Shown in pieces: positions 60,851-64,000 of a stretch of 64,000 bases of DNA; within the stretch, counting starts at the first letter, position 1, and every line of letters starts with the position of its first letter. The notes under the pieces are model-generated. The model was not told the origin of the DNA. It was given only the letters and a program-made list of their open reading frames with translations, and did no database searches. The position numbers and the translations under genes are program-made. Source of the DNA: Oscillospiraceae bacterium (lineage in GTDB: Bacteria > Bacillota > Clostridia > Oscillospirales > Oscillospiraceae); the NCBI GenBank assembly GCA_910574635.1, contig CAJTCG010000001.1, positions 186,001 to 250,000 on the forward strand, in the 5' to 3' direction.

Positions 60851-62005
60851 ATGATAGACAAACTGATGCCCTATTTAGAGCCCGTTAGAATCGCCGTTTT
60901 GGTGTTTCCGTTAATTGCGGCGTTTTTCACTATTCCGTTTCTGATTCGGAATTACCGCAAATACGGCGGAATTGCCATGATGCGGGTGTTGGTCGTATAT
61001 TCCTTCATCCTGTATAGCCTGTGTGCTTTTTTCCTGACCATTCTGCCGCTTCCCAGCCGGGAAGCGGTAGCGGCTATGGCTCCAAAACCGATTGGCTGGA
61101 TTCCTTTTACGGATTTGAACACGGGCCTGGTGAAGTCGGGAATGGATATTGCCGTCCCTGCGACACTGTTCAGCGGGGTCTGCTGGAAAGCCTTTTTCAC
61201 ATCCAATGACTTTTTCCAAATTATAGCGAATATCATCATGCAAATGCCCTTGGGGTTTTATCTGCGGTACTATTTTCGCTGCTCCTGGAAGCGAACCGCC
61301 TGTATTGGCTTTCTTGTCAGCCTGTTCTATGAAACGACGCAGTTCACCGGCCTTTGGTTTCTCTATCCACAAGCGTACCGCTATGCTACGGTAGATGACC
61401 TGATTTGCAATACTTTGGGTTGTTTGCTTGGCTTCTGGCTTTCGCCGATTTTAACCCGGTTTCTTCCCAGTCGGGAGGAAATTGACAGGATTTCCTATGC
61501 CAAGGGCCAGCAGGTCACACCTCTGCGGCAGGCGGTGGCCGCTTGTGCGGATGGGGCTTTGTATCTCATTCTGACTGCTACCCTGCTTCGAGTCGTTTCT
61601 CCATTCAGCCGACAGTTGGACGTTCCCCTGCGGGTATGGCTGATTAGCAGTTTTATGGTTTACTTTGTACTGCTGCCATGGCTGACAAAAGGGTACACTC
61701 CCGGCTGTCTGCTGTTGAAGTTTCGGATTACAAACGATGATGGTACGCCTCCGAACCCCTGGCGGCTGTTTCTTCGGCACAGTATCCTGTTTCTTGTAGA
61801 GCCAATTTTCTTCTATATGGCAGTATTGCCGCTGTCTGTGTTGCTTTTGATTCTGATAAGCGTGGGATTAAACTGGAAAATTCGACTTGCTTTTGCGGGC
61901 TGCTGTCTGCTGGCAGTATTGCTGTGCTTAGGATTTTTGCTTCGATGTTGGAATCGATGGGGCGTCTTTCCCCACAGTCATTACAGTCGCACAAAAACAA
62001 AGTGA
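60851..62005 (+). CDS. VanZ/RDD-type membrane protein
   Basis: 384 residues. The N-terminal 210 ('YSFILYSLCAFFLTILPLPS', 'IIANIIMQMPLGFYLRYYF', 'FVSLFYETTQFTGLW', 'ATVDDLICNTLGCLLGFWL' pattern) fit VanZ, linked to teicoplanin and lipoglycopeptide tolerance. The C-terminal part ('ADGALYLILTATLLR', 'YTPGCLLLKFRITNDDG') fits an RDD domain. About eight membrane segments in all. Its place after the exporters supports a role in envelope-antibiotic resistance. Confidence 0.85.
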   Translation: MIDKLMPYLEPVRIAVLVFPLIAAFFTIPFLIRNYRKYGGIAMMRVLVVYSFILYSLCAFFLTILPLPSREAVAAMAPKPIGWIPFTDLNTGLVKSGMDIAVPATLFSGVCWKAFFTSNDFFQIIANIIMQMPLGFYLRYYFRCSWKRTACIGFLVSLFYETTQFTGLWFLYPQAYRYATVDDLICNTLGCLLGFWLSPILTRFLPSREEIDRISYAKGQQVTPLRQAVAACADGALYLILTATLLRVVSPFSRQLDVPLRVWLISSFMVYFVLLPWLTKGYTPGCLLLKFRITNDDGTPPNPWRLFLRHSILFLVEPIFFYMAVLPLSVLLLILISVGLNWKIRLAFAGCCLLAVLLCLGFLLRCWNRWGVFPHSHYSRTKTK

Positions 62006-62080
62006 ACTTCTGTTTAAGTACTGCTGCGAGAATTCTACGGAGTTATCCTATATTTTCACAAAGTTGAAATATCACTAATT

Positions 62081-62155
62081 TGTGACATTTCAGGCTATTA
62101 TTTTAGCTAAGCAAGTCATTGCTGTGATACTCTTGTAACATTCGTAGCCGATAAT
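62081..62155 (+). promoter_or_regulatory. Operator/promoter copies E' and E of the TGTRACA family
   Basis: TGTGACA at 62081 with TATTAT at 62096. Then TGTGATA (62123) and TGTAACA (62134), 11 bp apart, with GATAAT at 62150 at the usual 16-bp offset. No reading frame follows before the terminator at 62184. Confidence 0.45.
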
Positions 62156-62183
62156 AAAGATTAGCGAAAAAGGTTTTTCCATA

Positions 62184-62231
62184 GAAAACAGCCAGCGGGC
62201 AAGTCTTTTTCTTTCCCTGCTGGCTGTTTTC
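62184..62231. terminator. Strong bidirectional terminator at the end of the island
   Basis: GAAAACAGCCAGCGGG and CCCTGCTGGCTGTTTTC form a 16-bp stem with one bulge; T-rich and A-rich flanks serve both strands. It separates VanZ/RDD from the convergent XRE gene. Confidence 0.8.
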
Positions 62232-62292
62232 TTTATTTTCTGAAAATAAATACATTCTTATGGATCGGCAGAATGGTATGCTGCCAAATACG

Positions 62293-62655
62293 CTATTCCA
62301 TACGGTCCTCCTCTTTATTCTGACGGGCTAATAGTTTCTCTGCAAGAAAGTCCAGCGTTTCAAGGAGCAGCAGTTGGTTGGAGCGGCTACAGACCCTGAA
62401 TTTTCCGAGGAAACGATTTATCTCCTCTTCCTGCTGATCCGGCTCCACGTTGAACAGATCGCTTGTCGTAAGTCCCAAGCGATTGACAATCGGGAACAGG
62501 ATCTCATAGGATGGATTAACACTTGCATTCTCTATGCACTGGATCATCTTGATTGAAACGCCTGTTTCGTCCGCCAATTCCTGCTGTGTCAGATCGCAGG
62601 CCTTTCTTGCGTCATGGATACGGGTGCCTAAGTATTGCAGTCTGTCTTCCGGCAT
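62293..62655 (-). CDS. XRE-family regulator
   Basis: 120 residues. 'LGTRIHDARKACDLTQQELADETGVSIKMIQCIENASVNPSYEILFPIVNRLGLTTSDLF' is a complete HTH_3 domain, followed by a helical C-terminus. GAGGTGAT precedes the ATG. Target unknown. A 13-bp palindrome 60 bp upstream may be its operator. Confidence 0.88.
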   Translation of the reverse strand: MPEDRLQYLGTRIHDARKACDLTQQELADETGVSIKMIQCIENASVNPSYEILFPIVNRLGLTTSDLFNVEPDQQEEEINRFLGKFRVCSRSNQLLLLETLDFLAEKLLARQNKEEDRME

Positions 62656-63153
62656 GATTTATCACCTCAAATACATTCTATATTGCCGGTTTTGACATTT
62701 ACACTCCTAAATAACGCCTATTAAATAGGTAAAATCTTGCTTGCTTTATAAATAAAATTTTGCTCCCGCTGAAAGGCCAATAAAAAAACGGCTTTTCACA
62801 GCAGGGGCTTATAAAACGTCTGCCTATGATTTGCCGGTGGGAGAAAATCATGGGTATTTTTCTTGTCTACACTAAAACAGATAATCCGCCAAAAAAATTG
62901 GTGCTTCGTATGCGGATATCCCTAAGTTAAAAACCGCAAAATTCGACCTATTTTTTACGCAGTACTTCGCTGTTTTACTTGCATGGATACAAACCGCCAG
63001 AGAGCATACCAAGCTCTCTGGCAGTTTGTTTTGTCTGTTTTTGTCGAATGACTGGATACATAAGCGCTTATGGCAGCCCTACATAGCCAAGTACCCGTGA
63101 CCCTTCAGTCTCAGCCTGCGCACCCAAAAAAATTTGAGATTGGAGTAGGCAAA
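62656..63153. other. Gene-free stretch with a palindrome and a terminator
   Basis: AT-rich DNA between two XRE genes. CCTATTAAATAGG (62717-62729) is a perfect palindrome and a candidate repressor site. A terminator hairpin lies at 62991-63034. I see no convincing gene: short frames here lack ribosome-binding sites. Confidence 0.6.
62991..63034 (+). terminator. Hairpin with T-rich tail
   Basis: GCCAGAGAGC / GCTCTCTGGC, a perfect 10-bp stem extended by AAAC/GTTT pairing, then TTTGTTTTG. It could end a short transcript from the gene-free stretch upstream. Confidence 0.65.
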
Positions 63154-63438
63154 ATGCACTATGACATGAAAAAGTGTGGAGCGCGCATCCAGCAGCTTCG
63201 CAAAGCGAAAGGAATGACACAGGAGGAACTGTCCGCAGTGTTGGGAATTGGCGACCGGCATCTGCGGAAAATTGAAAGTGGGGAAAGAGGCCCGTCCACT
63301 GAAATTTTTGTCGAGCTGTCCGAACTCTTTCATGTTTCCTTGGACTACATCATCGTAGGCAAGAAACCGCAGGATAATCTGAAGAAAAGGCTCTTCGCTG
63401 TGATCCAGGAGCTGTCCGCAGTGACGGATGAGTTATAA
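63154..63438 (+). CDS. Small XRE-family regulator
   Basis: 94 residues from the ATG after GGAGTAGGC. 'IQQLRKAKGMTQEELSAVLGIGDRHLRKIESGERGPSTEIFVELSELFHVSLDYIIVGK' is a typical HTH_3 domain. Such genes are frequent at the regulatory end of Clostridia ICEs. Confidence 0.85.
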   Translation: MHYDMKKCGARIQQLRKAKGMTQEELSAVLGIGDRHLRKIESGERGPSTEIFVELSELFHVSLDYIIVGKKPQDNLKKRLFAVIQELSAVTDEL

Positions 63439-63457
63439 CCGGCCCTAAAAGGGCCGG
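63439..63457 (+). terminator. Terminator after the XRE gene
   Basis: CCGGCCC, TAAAA loop, GGGCCGG, directly after the stop codon. The tail is A-rich rather than T-rich, so strength is uncertain. Confidence 0.5.
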
Positions 63458-63845
63458 AAAATTGGACCAAAGCGGCCCTACTGGGACCTAACAAAATATC
63501 TTGCGCTCCGTTAAACTTTAATCACAGCCACAAAATGCGGCTGGATGTACCTTGAAAATTTCATACCAGCAGTACGGATCACCACGCAGACAGACGCACA
63601 GCGCGCGCCATGACCCGGAGGGGACAAGTTCCCCTCCGGGCCGCGATAAAGCCTGTGCGGGGCAGTTTTGGCAAAACTGTCCGTCACGATTCGGGTTGAA
63701 AGCAGTAGAGACCCCCAGCGTGTGCCTGCGAAGGTCCGCCAAGCCTTATCCGTTACTGTTCCCTATACCTCATCGGGGGGCGAGCTGCAAATACGATGAG
63801 TAACGAGAAGAAACCCAAAATGACAATTAGGGGTAATTTACGGAT
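63458..63845. other. Gene-free stretch with several hairpins
   Basis: It contains CCCGGAGGGG/CCCCTCCGGG (63614-63640, perfect 10 bp), CAGTTTT/AAAACTG (63663-63679) and CTCATCG/CGATGAG (about 63769-63799). Open frames on both strands here show no family likeness or ribosome-binding site. A replication or transfer origin, or a leader of the helicase operon, is possible but not shown. Confidence 0.5.
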
Positions 63846-64000
63846 ATGAATATCAATGACAGGCAGAATGCCCATAACGATATCGATCACATTTTCAAAA
63901 ACCTTTTTCCCGCCCAGGCCATGCCGGAGCGCCCGGAGCAGATCGCCCTGAGCCACCGGATGCTGGATGCCATGCTGGAGGGCGGTATCGCCCTGTGTGA
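63846..64000 (+). CDS. DinG-like helicase, N-terminal part
   Basis: 51 residues are visible before the window edge: 'HIFKNLFPAQAMPERPEQIALSHRMLDAMLEGGIALC', which in this family leads straight into the Walker A loop. DinG/XPD-type helicases with this start are a regular part of Clostridia ICEs. The assignment rests on the N-terminus only. Confidence 0.6.
   Translation, partial: MNINDRQNAHNDIDHIFKNLFPAQAMPERPEQIALSHRMLDAMLEGGIALC

Noticed and set aside
63518-63803. Overlapping frames on both strands before the helicase
   Set aside because: They run through hairpins, lack ribosome-binding sites and show no family likeness.
1-64000. Integrase, att sites, tRNA or rRNA genes
   Set aside because: I found no recombinase and no cloverleaf or rRNA-like stretch, so the element's ends and insertion site are outside the window.

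Overview
The window reads as the inside of a large integrative and conjugative element (ICE) from a Gram-positive gut Clostridia-type bacterium. The backbone is GC-rich, has Gram-positive ribosome-binding sites and uses many GTG and TTG starts. Its transfer genes (MobC, MOB-P-type relaxase, PcfB, VirD4, Maff2 pilin-like, TrbL/VirB6-like, PrgI, VirB4, CHAP hydrolase) are in the order seen in Firmicutes ICEs of the Tn1549/CD1115 kind. A SpaA-type surface protein runs off the left edge and a DinG-like helicase runs off the right edge. I saw no integrase, attachment site, tRNA, rRNA or CRISPR array, so the element's ends lie outside. The host assignment is inference from gene content.

Region 1 (1-22.9 kb) is a long rightward accessory operon with genes overlapping by a few bases. 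It holds SSB, a ParB-like protein, a ParM/ParR pair, a C5-cytosine and a DPPY-type DNA methyltransferase, an S-adenosylmethionine synthetase, two PP-loop ATPases of the PAPS-reductase type, an amidoligase with a gamma-glutamylcyclotransferase-like partner, a DUF4406 protein, a VapD-like fusion and many small proteins of unknown function. One small gene is split by a 258-bp terminal-inverted-repeat element. Seven back-to-back hairpins lie before the second PP-loop gene.

Region 2 (22.9-41.1 kb) is the DNA-processing and type IV secretion module. The TrbL-like gene is split by a 2.75-kb group II intron whose ends are fixed by an exact EBS1/IBS1 match. Foreign genes interrupt the module: a pRiA4b ORF-3-like gene with its own promoter and terminator, a monooxygenase-like gene with a divergent HxlR regulator, and a leftward 3-methyladenine glycosylase. 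The module ends in a DUF6017-type protein, an XRE repressor and a broken SLOG gene.

Region 3 (41.2-62.3 kb) is an apparent cell-envelope or antimicrobial-peptide defence island. It has three OmpR-type two-component systems, two FtsX-type ABC exporters, one lantibiotic-immunity-type ABC exporter, a CPBP protease, a kinase-like protein, a lipoprotein, a YxeA-like protein and a VanZ/RDD membrane protein. Three families of 11-bp-periodic direct repeats sit at fixed distances from -10 boxes and suggest which regulators serve which promoters. A 5.2-kb block flanked by 105-bp imperfect direct repeats seems to have been inserted between one two-component system and its transporter.

Region 4 (62.3-64 kb) holds two small XRE regulators, several hairpins and the start of the helicase gene, where the ICE backbone resumes.
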